Assembly (NCBI GenBank): GCA_932521025.1
Contig: OW051471.1
Span: forward strand, 434,001 to 498,000
Length of the DNA: 64,000 nt
Reading direction: 5' to 3'
From: Oscheius onirici
Taxonomy: Eukaryota; Nematoda; Chromadorea; Rhabditida; Rhabditidae
In this document: positions 49,401 to 59,600 of the stretch, piece by piece
Layout: each line of letters opens with the position of its first letter
Numbering within the stretch: position 1 is the first letter of the stretch
Notes under the pieces: generated by a model
Database searches by the model: none
Told to the model about the DNA's origin: nothing
What the model saw: the letters and a program-made list of their open reading frames with translations, nothing else
Made by a program: the position numbers and the translations under genes

Positions 49401-52400
49401 TGTCGTTTTTCTCTGTGTGCATTTACTAGCCCCTTTTGTAAGAGAATATCATATTCCCTCGTTTTTATCGAGATCCCAAATGAATTTTTATATATTTTGT
49501 TGTCCTTCCAAAGAATGGGAAAGTTGCGGTTAGTACTGATGAATAGTAGGCAAAATTTTGTTGGGAAACGAGAAAAGGGACTAACAATAAGCGAAGCGTG
49601 TTGGGGTGAACTATATTAATAGAACTTTCGAAGCAAAAAATGTAAGAATTGATGACAGTTACAGGCGCTGACAAACGGATATTCTGCGTATTTTTTCCTC
49701 TGCGAATTTGCGTGCACAATTTCAAGTGAACATAAAGTTTTAACGCTTCGAAAAGGTGGTGAAAAGTGGGGGGGGGGGAAAGGGAAAAAATAGAAGTTTC
49801 ATAGTCTGTATAAATGCTGCGATACAATAAGTGCGTTTATGTCTTTGAATAGAAAAATCTCTCTACTGCTTGGTTTTCCGACTACTAAAGCGCAATGGTG
49901 TCTGTCCACGACCACGAGATTCGTCGAGGCAAGTTGGAATTTTTCACGATTAGATAGTCACTTTTAAACTTAGTTGAACGAGTTAATCGAAACATGTTAG
50001 CTTTTGCAAAAAAGATGTTGGTTTTATAGCCATAAAAACGGTAGTCTGTTGCGCGCAGTTGGGTCCTAGACGGCTGGTAATTGCTTGACAAAGGGGATCC
50101 TTTTCGGTTGGTACTGATGAATAGAAAGAGACACTTTGAAAAACAGAGCGAAGATGCAGCAGAGTGCTATAAAAGTGTTCAGGAATTAGGCAATGCAAAG
50201 ATTGACACCGAAAACGTTTGTGTTTCACTGTCTTCATAAGTTCAGTGGCTAGCAATGAAAGTAGTTATTATCTGCTTGTGGAGAGAGTTAAAAAAATGAA
50301 GCTAAATTTTCATTTCCAACCGGATTGGAGGGACGGGATTGTTCAGAATAATGTACACCAGTTTGATGTTATTTTGGCGAAAATTTTTGTAAACTTTGAC
50401 AAAGTTTCGGCCCACGTATCATTGTCTCTTGCTCTATTCTTTAACATAAACTCATAGTGAAACAAAATTGGTCAAACATATTTGGCCCAACTTTTGGTCC
50501 AAGTACATGGTTTTCTGATCAAAATTTGTTCCAAAAACTCTTCAAATAATATGAGCTTGTAAAAAAGTACTACACTCTTGCAAACTGGTAGAATTTCAAG
50601 TTCCAGAAACTTTTGTTTCACTCAATGTTCGAGACTAAAGCAAAAAGTCCACTGCCATATTGAAAATTTTCTCGCTAAATTTGCCCAAAAACTGGAATAA
50701 TAAACTACGACAAGTTCTGTTAGACAAAAATTCCTGGTTACAAAATAATGGTCACAATCCTGTTACCACAGTACTTTACTCTTTTTTTATTTCAAGAACT
50801 CTTTGAATAGCCAGGGCAAGTTACTACAGCAACGGCTTGATCGTGAAAAAAAGTTCTGTCACTTTCAAAATTTTGTTTTGCCGAAGGACGAATTTGCCCC
50901 GTTTCCAATAAATGAATATTCAAACTCGGAGACAATTTCACTATTTCAAGGACTCAAAAAAATGAAATTTCCCTCAAAAAACTTCTAGTAAAAAAATAAG
51001 AAAACTATAAAATTTGCCGCAACAATATCTCAAGGAGTTTAGAGAAAGTACAAAATTCACTAAACCGCATTTTTGAAACCTAAACTTTGCAGGACGAGTT
51101 CACTCAGCCACATTTTCCGATGCCGGCGTCCAGGCTAACGTTGTCCAGCAACAAACAGTTCATCATCCAGCTCCAGTACAGCCGCAGCAGCCACAGCTGG
51201 TTCAACAACAGCCACAGTATCAGCCACAACAACAATTTATTCAACAGCAGCCGCAACTTGTTCAGCAGTCACAGCAACCACAATATGTCCAGATTCCTCA
51301 GCAGCAGCAGATGTTCTCACCAGCTCCGGCTATTTACCAGCAGGTGCAACAGCAACAACAGCCTCAGACTATCTATCAAGCTGTACAGGAACAGCCTCAG
51401 ATTGTTCATGTTCCGGTATCTATGAATCAGCAGGTGAGAGACGGAGGAACAGAGGGACAGAGGGGCAGAGAGTCAGAGGACCAAAGAGACAAAGATAGAG
51501 GAGCAGAGAGACAGGGAGACAGACAGAGAGTCAAAAAGACCGAGAGACAGAGATGGACCTTCTACTTTGGGTGTAGAAAAGAGGTCGACTGATAGAGAGA
51601 GAAAAATTAACTGGAAAAAAAATGACGAGAAAAGTTTTGGGCATTTGGGGTGTTTGTGAAACACTAGACTTTTTTTTTGGATAAATTTGACTCAACATCA
51701 CATATTGACTTCAACGTTTGTTTATGTCCCTGTAAAAATCCAGAAGGCAATCCTCTTTTTGACCTTAGTCTTGAAAAATACCCGCTGATTTGTACCTTTA
51801 CTGCCTACCCGGAAAGAGACAGATAGACACAGAGTCATAGGGACAGAGACAGAGATACAGACTGATCAAATAGAAAATAAAGCTTCACATTTTCAGCCAA
51901 TGCATCATCACCAAGCTCCACAGACACAGTATGCCTCTCCCGCTCCTCTAGCCCCGACTCAGGATATGATGGCCATGTTGAGACATCAACAGGCACTAAG
52001 CCACACTCCAGCCCCGGTTCAGAGAAGACAGGAACCGGAACCAAACATGGTTCCCATTGCTAAACCATCTCTTCTTCTGACCAAGAGGACACAGGAGGAA
52101 CAACAGGTCATCAACGAACTGTCCAGTACTGTAGGACAGGGAAATGTGAGTCAAACAGACAGACTAACTAACCAGATTCAGATTCTCCGACCGTCCAATG
52201 CTGTCCCCAAGCTCCAGTCAAATATCATCATCAATGAACGTTCCCCGTCTCACGATGTGGCTCGTTGGCTAGAGGACAAGGGCTTCTCCTACAGGGTTCT
52301 GGAAATTTTTGACGGACAAGACGGCTCGGCTCTGTTCAGTCTAAACAAGAGTCATTTGATCCAGGTACTGTTACTGTTAATGTCTCTGTCTCTGTTACTC

Positions 52401-52675
52401 TTACTGTTACTGTAACTGTTACTGACTCTCTCTTACTGTAACTTTCCAGGCCTGCGGTCGCGACGAAGGAAGTCGTCTCTACAGTCAGATTCTAGTCCAG
52501 AAGAATAGGAGTAATGTAAGTTCAGACTCCAGAGAGTCAGAAAGATACAGTTTTCCAGTACCAAACAAAGACCAACGCCGAGCTGAAGGCCATTCTGAAC
52601 ATGAGGAAAACGCACGTAGAGGTCACCAACACGGCGCCGGACGAAGAACCCGGTCTGGCCGTCATTGCTCAGTGA
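37466..52675 (+). CDS. eps-8: EPS8 actin-capping/bundling adaptor, first exon not found
   Basis: Exons: 37466-37566, 38726-39108, 40599-40719, 41271-41431, 42756-43034, 43489-43598, 44125-44308, 44411-44488, 44824-45264, 46737-46859, 48501-48594, 51093-51433, 51897-52364, 52450-52515 and 52559-52675 (TGA). All phases join, giving about 1,020 residues. Domain order matches EPS8: PTB (YYVEHLATFAVGRQFG, DGIRKLRRLEKNS, EMHIFQCNRVAA), a conserved middle (LNRCFDDIEGFV; KFKLSFNLLAKLKSHI; IWMSLGEAW), a charged coiled coil, SH3 (RGEYLEVLEDSKNWWECRN, VGYVPHTIL), a Gln/Pro-rich linker and the C-terminal actin-binding/SAM-like region (WLEDKGFSYRVLEIFDGQDG, ALFSLNKSHL, SRLYSQILVQKN). EPS8 proteins cap and bundle actin and couple Rac signalling; in nematodes they shape gut microvilli. 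The frame at 37466 needs an upstream exon ending in phase 2. Long introns are full of mobile elements. Confidence 0.93.
40802..41114. mobile_element. TACTTGGGC-ended palindromic element, copy 1
   Basis: Ends ATACTTGGGCATAGAGCCAA and TTGGCTCAAAGCCCAAGTAT. Same terminal signature as 53378-54000 and 62033-62267. Non-coding. Confidence 0.6.
42332..42639. mobile_element. hAT-like MITE, GC-rich, 308 bp
   Basis: Ends TAGACATGGC and GCCATGTCTA. The flanks GTGCTACT and GTGCTATT agree at 7 of 8 bases, as expected for the 8-bp duplications of hAT elements. The interior is unusually GC-rich (GGGCGGGGGCGGGC; CCCGACCCGGGC). No coding capacity. Confidence 0.65.
43186..43345. repeat. Palindrome in EPS8 intron 5
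   Basis: Arms CACGTTTTCAGAGTGTTATT and an inverse near 43305-43335, with GAATTCAGCG and AAAACAACC in both. A partial relative lies near 58660-58725. Confidence 0.5.
43669..43990. mobile_element. Mariner-type MITE in EPS8 intron 6 (one end visible)
   Basis: Starts TATTAGGCCACCAAATAAGT, a typical mariner-family end, and shares the interior GGCCGAATTAATAGGC...GATCAAAACACA with 63351-63909. The far end is degenerate; the right boundary is approximate. Confidence 0.6.
44543..44755. mobile_element. 213-bp palindromic MITE with perfect 9-bp target duplication
   Basis: Ends GGCACCGCGACGAAATAGAA and TTCTATTTCGTTGCGGTGCC. GGTCTTTTT is repeated exactly at 44534-44542 and 44756-44764. The interior consists of GAAATAGAACTGT units in both orientations. 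It lies in EPS8 intron 8 and ends about 70 bases before the coiled-coil exon. It shares end sequence and duplication length with 5503-6063. Confidence 0.75.
45265..46736. repeat. EPS8 intron 9 with SINE-free paralogue of the 17.1-kb site
   Basis: 45865-45960 (ATTTTAAATTGCTCCCA, then CTGAAGCTCTAATTGAGG) matches 17139-17162 plus 17339-17390 without the SINE. 46130-46330 contains GGAAGGGCGTTGCCAACCTT, inverted and related to 53262-53400. Confidence 0.6.
47641..48076. mobile_element. TTAA-type palindromic MITE, copy 4 (left end lost)
   Basis: Right end GTGTCCCTTTAA and both GGCGGGACCCAC arms are present; the left terminus has decayed. It lies in EPS8 intron 10. Confidence 0.7.
48501..48668 (+). 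CDS. eps-8: Possible alternative 3' exon of EPS8 (short isoform)
   Basis: If the donor after 48594 (AAAG|GTATGC) is not used, the frame stays open for 24 more codons (PKGMLPEDAPSYVKERQGKR... RYF) and stops at TAA 48666-48668. The result would keep PTB and SH3 and lose the Gln-rich and effector regions. The extension looks protein-like and is GC-richer than ordinary intron sequence here. C. elegans eps-8 is known for a long and a short isoform that differ at the C-terminus. Transcript data would be needed to confirm. Confidence 0.5.
   Translation: MRDRHLAPAPQHQQMNGHHHASSSDRALSPKGMLPEDAPSYVKERQGKRGEFRYF
48669..51092. other. EPS8 intron 11, 2.5 kb
   Basis: Contains a CTACAACTTT-type palindrome (48940-49110), a G11 run (49768-49778) and a SINE-like head (ACTAAAGCGCAATGGTGTCTG at 49884). 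No additional exon is supported. Confidence 0.45.
51434..51896 (+). repeat. Purine array in EPS8 intron 12
   Basis: GGAGGAACAGAGGGACAGAG-type degenerate array (51437-51560), with shorter AGACAGAT-type tracts near 51815-51860. It is the same family as the pyrimidine array at 20769 but on the other strand relative to transcription. Confidence 0.55.
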
Positions 52676-53376
52676 TCTCTGTTCCTCACAGTCCTTTAAA
52701 AAATTCAGTCTTCCCCTAATAATCTTTGTATATTTTCCCTAGCTAGAAAAAGCCTTATTTCTTTCTGTGATGAGTCCCAGCTACAAAACACCTCCTTATA
52801 GAGTATCCCAAAAGTTATTTCCTTCACGTTTTTAGAGAACTTTTTAGAAGAACTACTTACAAATGTGCCTAGTTTCTGGTCACGAGAAAAAAACTTTTTT
52901 TACTGTTGGTCAAATTTTTTCCAATGTTTTTTCCAATGTGTCAAATAAATGTGATATTTGAACAGTTTGTTCAAAAATAAGGTATTGCAAGTTGCAAGAA
53001 GCATTAAGACTGTCTGTGACGAAATAATTTAGCCCAAGTCGGAAAAAAAATCAAGAAAAGTTGTCTTTCACTAGCTTTTTTAGCGTTACAGTATGCCTTC
53101 AAATACTAAGGAAGATTTTTGCTTCACTTTTGCTATGAAATGCTTCACTTGGAAATGAAAATAGCGTGAAATTCTGCAGACACTTCACTTGACATTTTTT
53201 TCGTCACTGGTAAAAAAAGCATTTCATTTTCCCTGCTACACTCTTGTTCTTTTATTTTTGACAAACAAGGTTAGCAACGCCCTTCCAGGGCTAAAGTAGA
53301 AGTTCATGACTTCGCTCTGTCACGGAGCGCTAGTCGTGGTTTCCCTTCCATTCTTCGTTTGATACTCTCCCTCACT
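52676..53376. other. 3' flank of EPS8
   Basis: No gene. AAATAAATG near 52946 could serve as a polyadenylation signal. 53262-53376 is an inverted relative of 46200-46330. Confidence 0.4.
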
Positions 53377-53377
53377 A

Positions 53378-54000
53378 TACTTGGGCACGAGCCGAAATTT
53401 TTAGGCTCGAGCTTTTTTCGAGCTGGCTCGAGAGGCATGGCCGAGCCGAGCCGGCTCGAGCTTTTTTTTCCAAATTTCAAATTTTTCTTAGCTTTCTGAT
53501 CAGTGATGTGCGGAAATTTCTTCTGCAAAAGTGCGTAACGATTAGCTAACGTCGTTTTTAGCTTTGTTTTCTTCAGTTTTTCTCTTTTTTTTTCCTATTT
53601 TTCCTCAATGAACACAGCCCAAATACACTTGCAAAAAATAAAAAGAGTAAAAATGTTTTGGATAACTAACTTCGTAGTAACAAGTTTAGACAAGTCACTA
53701 TTGGGAGGCTTTGCTTCTGCATTCGGTAGTTCCCACACAGGGAATATATGGGGGATAGTACGTAACTTTGGAACTGGAAGGGCGTTGCAAACCTGGTGTT
53801 GAGTCAACACTGTTGACTGAAACTACCTTGAGAAGAAGTTATCAGGCACTTCGGGGAATTTGAAAAAAAAAACTTCATTCTGAAATTTTTGGCTTGGAGG
53901 CTCGAGCCGGGCCAGTCGTCGAACCGGCTCGCTCGAAGGGGATCCGCGAGCCTGGTCGAAAAAAGCTCGAGCCTAAAAATTTCGGCTCGTGCCCAAGTAT
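53378..54000. mobile_element. TACTTGGGC-ended palindromic element, copy 2
   Basis: Best-preserved copy: ends ATACTTGGGCACGAGCCGAA and its inverse, with CCTAAAAATTTCGGCTCG continuing the arm. The interior includes a GGAAGGGCGTTGCAAACC piece shared with other repeats. Terminal bases are compatible with a hAT-type element, but the target duplication is unclear. Confidence 0.65.
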
Positions 54001-54793
54001 ATTCTTGACGATACTACCGTACCAGTCCTTCGGCCTGTTCCCTAACATGCTGAACGAACAATAAAAAGGGTTCCAATTCTGAATCTTTTAGGTTACACTA
54101 TATCTTCGAGTGTTGAAGAGCTGTTCAAAGATTGTTTGCCCGTTGACCGATTTTTGTTTCAATTCGTCATTGTAATGGCTGCAGATTTCTAACCACACTG
54201 CATTCCTATTGGTTGCTTTAGGCTTACAATTATGACCAGACAACTTCGTCGCCTCACCCTGCTCTACCGTTTCTAAGGCTTTCTACTAGACAGTTTTTCA
54301 GCATTCCAGAGTTGTCCTCGAGCTTATTTTATCCCTTTCTTTACGCTCTTTCGCGTGGTCTATGTTTGACACTAGAGAAATTTCGAAAAAGCCTATTGCC
54401 GGGCTCAATAAGTTTTTCGCTCTTTCGCGGGGTTTATGTAGTAACAGTACGAGTTACGATGGCTTCAGCAGTCAACAAAAAAGTTCTTTCTAAGAAAAAC
54501 TATCAGAATCTTCAATATCTTCATTCCACACATAATTTCAACGTATACACTTTCTCCCAATCAAGCCCTGACAAAGTGTGTTGATCGTGTTCACGGCCTT
54601 CCCATGCCTGCAGCCATAAGAAGTTTCTTGATCAAAAAGTGTCGAGAGCCTGTCAGTCAGTCTTCGAAGAAGACTCGTAAAGACTGAAAGTTCCGTCGAG
54701 GCAGAATAACACCAGTAGAGATTCCAGTCGCAGAGATCAAAGTGCTTCGGGTTCGAGTAGACCTGAAATTTTTGAGGACTTATGTTTCCGGAT

Positions 54794-55245
54794 TTAAAGG
54801 GACAGTCTCATTATAGCCGTGCAAGGGAAATAGGTCAACTGCGTGGCGGGACCCACTGCAAATTTCATTTTTGCATTTTTCTCGTTGTACACTCATTTTT
54901 ATCGATTTTTACTTGTTTCTAATCGATTTTTCGTCAAAAATTACGTCTAAAATGAGTGGTGAAACGCTAAAATTGGTGGGAAAATGACGGAAATAGATGA
55001 AAATAACGTTTTTTGCCCAAAAAGGGCTTTTTGGTTTATTTCGGTCAATTTTCCACCAATTTTAGCGTTCCACCACTCATTATAGGGGTGATTTTTGACG
55101 AGAAATCGATTAGAAACAAGTAGAAATCGAAAAAATGAGTATAGAACGAGAAAAACGTAAAACAGGAATTTACCGTGGGTCCCGCCACGCAGTTGCCTGA
55201 TTTCCCCTGGAGGCTTGGAGGCACGTAATGAGACTGTCTCTTTAA
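54794..55245. mobile_element. TTAA-flanked palindromic MITE, copy 5
   Basis: Full-length 452-bp copy with TTAA at both ends, nearly identical to 7591-8050 across the interior, which suggests recent activity. Confidence 0.8.
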
Positions 55246-55530
55246 CGTTATAGAAATTAGTATATTGAAAAGTACTGGGCGACGTGGCGTTTCTGAACAA
55301 ACAACAAATTTTTTTGTCAGACACCCGAATTTTCCCCTGGCCTAAAATAGTCTGTTCACTTTGAAGAAGGCGACACCGTAATCGTTTTTCATAGTTTTTA
55401 CCTATCACACAAATTTATAAATTGGCTGCATATTCTTGGAAAATCAGAAAATTTGCAAGAAAAAGGTAGGTTTCAACACCAAATTTCAAGTTTTTACCAC
55501 ATTTTTAAGAAAATTTCGGGTTTAACCAAC

Positions 55531-56424
55531 TCATTTACTCCAACGTATAACAAACAAAAGTTTCTCTTCGAAGTCTATTCTGCCACGCTGGTTCGGGTTC
55601 TGCTGGTTCCTGTCATCACGAAAGAATCCTCCACGTTGTCCTCCAAACTGTCCTCCATAGCGTCCTCCACGATGATTGAATTATTGTCCCTTGTCATGGC
55701 GGCATTCCTCGTCACGATTGTTCATCCGGGCATCGACAGCAAAGAGAGAGTGTCCTCCATGTGAACGAGTTGGCGAGGTGGCACCGTCATCGTCAGAGAA
55801 GTAGTCGTTAGAATTCAGAGTCTTTGATCGGAGCGTAGAGGGCGAGTCGCCCTTGGTGAACTTGAGTACGGCGTCCGACAGGATTCGGAATTGGCTGAGA
55901 GTGGTCACAACATCCCATCTTTTGTTCAGAGACTTCTCAGCTTCCGCCAAGTAGTTGGTGAGCTGGCGAACGGTCAAATCACTTTGAGGCGAGACACAGT
56001 ACCTTGATGCCCAGTGTGAGGTAGTGTCGCTTCGGAAAGTCGTGGCTCATTTCGTCTCCAGGAAGGAGACCAATGCGAAGACCTTCCTTGTACTGTTGAG
56101 CAAACTCGAGGTACAGGTTAGTAAACATCTCGGTCGAAGCTCGGAGAGTCGCACAGTACGGGTCCAAAAAAGAAGGAAAACTATATTGTCTTTCTTCTTT
56201 GTCATCATCTGTAAGCTCTGTTGTCCGTTCCGGATGTGATCTTCTCGAAAGATTCGTCCAGGACGATCACCACGAAACGATAGACAGCTTCAGACGACGT
56301 TATGACTTTCGAGGCATCCTCCAGAAGGTACAATAAAAAAGTAATTAGAAAAAATCCTCTTCAGCTCCAAGCGACGGTTCTTCGGCATTTCTTCCTCGTC
56401 ACATTCACGAGAAGACATTCTCCT
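55531..56424 (-). CDS. Unassigned coding exons with an RGG-rich frame after the stop
   Basis: Minus strand. Clear coding pieces: about 56170-56021 (DPYCATLRASTEMFTNLYLE, then PGDEMSHDFPKRHYLTLGIK); a tiny intron of about 40 bases (GTACTG...CGCCAG); then LTNYLAEAEKSLNKRWDVVT, TLSQFRILSDAVLKFTKGD and NSNDYFSDDDGATSPTRSHGG, ending at TAA 55683-55681. Upstream, EDASKVITSSEAVYRFVVIV and DESFEKITSGTDN (56322-56235) look coding but join only by an unresolved frame change. Directly after the TAA, in frame, 49 codons read FNHRGGRYGGQFGGQRGG, then DDRNQQNPNQRG. I do not recognise the family. A possible start (MSSRECDEEEMPKNRR) follows a TTGCAG acceptor at 56426. It may be its own gene or the damaged 3' part of the M1 gene. 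Confidence 0.5.
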
Positions 56425-56633
56425 TCTGCAATATGAAATTAATTCTGCTAAAAGTAAAAATAAGAGAATAATAAAACAGCAAAGATATTGAGAAAAACAC
56501 AAAATGAGACGAAATTGTAACATAAAACGTTGAAAACCGCCAGATTTGGGGGGGGGGGGCTTCAAATAAAAGTTTTACGGTAACCACAGTATTTTTTGTG
56601 ACTTTTTCAGATTCCCAAAAAATGAAGACTCAC

Positions 56634-59600
56634 CACATCAAAAACCTGCTGTTTAAGCGTCGAATTCGTCGGGTTTTGAGCATAAAAGTAGCAGAAATCT
56701 GACACAAGTTGAGCTCTTCCCACTGGAGAGAAAACTGTCGGATCTTCAGCCATGTAACTGAAAATAGCCTCCCATGTCGGCTCATCGTAGTTGACTCGGT
56801 AAAATGAGGCAAAGTTCAAGTTGAGGAGAAGTGGCGTCGACTGAGATACGGTAGTCAGCCGCTGGGCGAAGAGAAACTGTGGTAGAGAGACGGAAGAAGA
56901 GAGGCGGAGAGGCCAGAGTCTCTCTCCGGTCTGTCTGATCCGGATTTTGCCTTCAGAGCCGTCTACAGTAACTTGTGGAACGCCGGGAGTCAGGAACCAG
57001 TACTGGTAGATCTGGAATTTTTGGTTATGGATTGAGAGAAATAGAGTCAGAGAGAGAATCAGAGAGTGTGAAAAAGAACCTGTGAGAGAGCAATGTTGTC
57101 TTCAACTCCGACAGCTTCAAAGAAAGACATGAAAGTCTGCAGATCAAAGTGATGGTAGTTCCGAATCAGATTTCTGGAAAATGTTTCAGTAATTTGAGAT
57201 AATTAAATAGGAATGCGCTGGTTCAATATTTGTTTTTGCCCAAGAGCACTGAAAAATTAAAATGTTTCAGTTTTTGAGTTTATACGACTGGAAAAGTTGT
57301 TTTCAGTTATTGTTCATCAGGAAGTTAAATTCTAGTGTTGTACCTTGAAGACACGAATAATGACAAAAACTTTCCGAAAATAATAATGGTTTCAATGGGT
57401 GACGATATCAGTTGCTAAAACAAAGTCCGTAATTCGTGGATTGCCTAGATTATTGGCGAAAAGTTGGAAAATGGGTCAGTCTTTGTGTTTATAAGGCACA
57501 TGGTTTTACTTTGGGTTATACTGATGGTAAAAGGCGATTTTTATGTCTTATCCAAGTGTAATGAGCTCAACATGCTTTCAGTCTTTGTACTGGAACTTTG
57601 GGTCTGGGAAGGAAGTGATAGGTGAAGTCAAGGAAAAGAGTTGGTGGCAATAAAGTGAGACAAGTCAGCACTGGAAAATTACGAAGTAGGAGGCCTTTCC
57701 TTCTACATGTTTGCAAATAGAAAGAAATTGCAGGCAGTTCAGGGGCAGAAAATGCGGAGGGAAAATGTGGAGGCGATATGTAGGTAACTTTAGCTTTGAT
57801 GAGGGCCTTGTAATGAAAAAAAAAGTTGAAAAAAAGTTTCAGTTAGTACTCATTTTATTTCAATTGTTTAGAATTTCGATCAGCAGCCTGTCGAGGTGCA
57901 AAATTACAGCAATTTCTCGCCATTCAGTAACTAGTTTGCAAAAAAGGGAACCAGAAAATGGTTCATTCTAGACATTTATACAGTTCGAAATAGAGTTCTT
58001 TGATGTGTTTTCCGAGAGAAAAAAACATAAATTTGTTTCTTACCTCACAACACTGAGCATATATTCTTCTCCTACAATGGACTCCATTGCCTGCAGATGG
58101 ACCACCCCTTTCAGATAACAGTGGGAGGTTATCTGAAAAAACAAGAACTAGAAAAAGGCGTGAAAATAACGATATTATGACTGCGAATTATTGAGATTAC
58201 TGTAAAATCGGGACCAAACAAAATCTATCCGAGGTTGGTCGGAACCCAGAGACGTGACTAATCGGGCCTACAGTAGCCCGGCCAAAGCGAGCAAGGATGT
58301 TCGGCGGGACATCTACTAAAGGCTGTTTTTATTGACAAGTTGAACATCTTTCCCTCACAAGAATCCATTCACTGTCTACATGGAACACAAAGTTCGACTG
58401 AAGTTTGACTTTGTTTCAACAAATGTAGTTGGACTAATGAAATTCCACTTTCCTGATTCCTTCATAAGAGGATTCAGTTTTGACCTAACAACGATATTTT
58501 CCGTTACAAAACCGTGACATTAGCATCTCTCCCGCTACCAAAATTTGTTTCTGTTGTAGGCGAAGCACAAAAAAGTGTGGAGAAGTTTGAATAAAGTTGG
58601 GTGTAGGCGCCTCCGTTCAAAAAAATTCCAAATTGCCGGAAATTTGGGGTTTTCACCGATTTCCTTTCATTTTCCGCGTCCAACTGTTTAATCCATTCAT
58701 CGCGTAAAACAACTTCCTAGATGTTCAGATTAGACTTTACACCAAAAGAAAACACTAGAAACATCACTCAGTTTAGATATAAGGGCAGGAGTTCTGAAGC
58801 TTTGAAAACTACCTCTGTGTTACTTTCTAGACATCAATTCCAGAATTTCTCCGAGTTCCTTCCGTTTCATGTAGAAATATTACAGTCCTGCTTTTTTTTG
58901 AGGCGAAAAATCATCGAAATTACTAAAGCGCTAAGTAGAGTATTTTGGAAAATGGCCCCGTTATATACCCAACTTTTGAAACAATTTTTTTTGTTTTGTC
59001 AAAATCCTGTAAGAGAAAAGTAGTGAATTCGTACAGTTCTTCGGGGGTAGTGCTTCCAAAATACTTACATATTTGCAGTGAAAAACTGTGGAAATCGTGT
59101 AACCAAAAATCACTTACCATGGCTCCATCAATCTTTCTGGGAAGAAGAAGCGAGTGATCGGGACTCAGGAAATCTTCAGCTAGCTGAATTTCGACGTATT
59201 TGGCCAGCTTGAAACGGTCGAAACGGGAATCGTTGCCGAGAAGAACGCTGATAATTTTGTAGGCTACATAGTCGGTTAGGTCTTCCTGAAAGTTTGTATT
59301 TTTTAAATCGCATCGTCTACTAACATAAACTATTTGGGCATACTTTGATATTTTCGTTGAAGCATTTTTTCAAAGACACAGTATTTTGAAAGATAACGGA
59401 AACAATATCGTAGCCATGAGAAACGTGGTTTTTTTTAGAATATTTCGTTCAAGATGCTGTCAACGTAAACGTCATTTAACATTTGTGAAACAAATTTCAC
59501 TAATTGCTGCCTTCTAACAAGGTTACTCGTCTGCTCGCTCTACTGGAACATCAGTTCTACCGCGGCAGCGAAAGTAGTCGCCATGAGTGGAGTCCACTAG

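Noticed and set aside
51087-51425. Ser/Asn-rich protein frame
   Set aside because: It is another frame of the Gln-rich EPS8 exon 51093-51433; only the Gln-rich frame joins its neighbours in phase.
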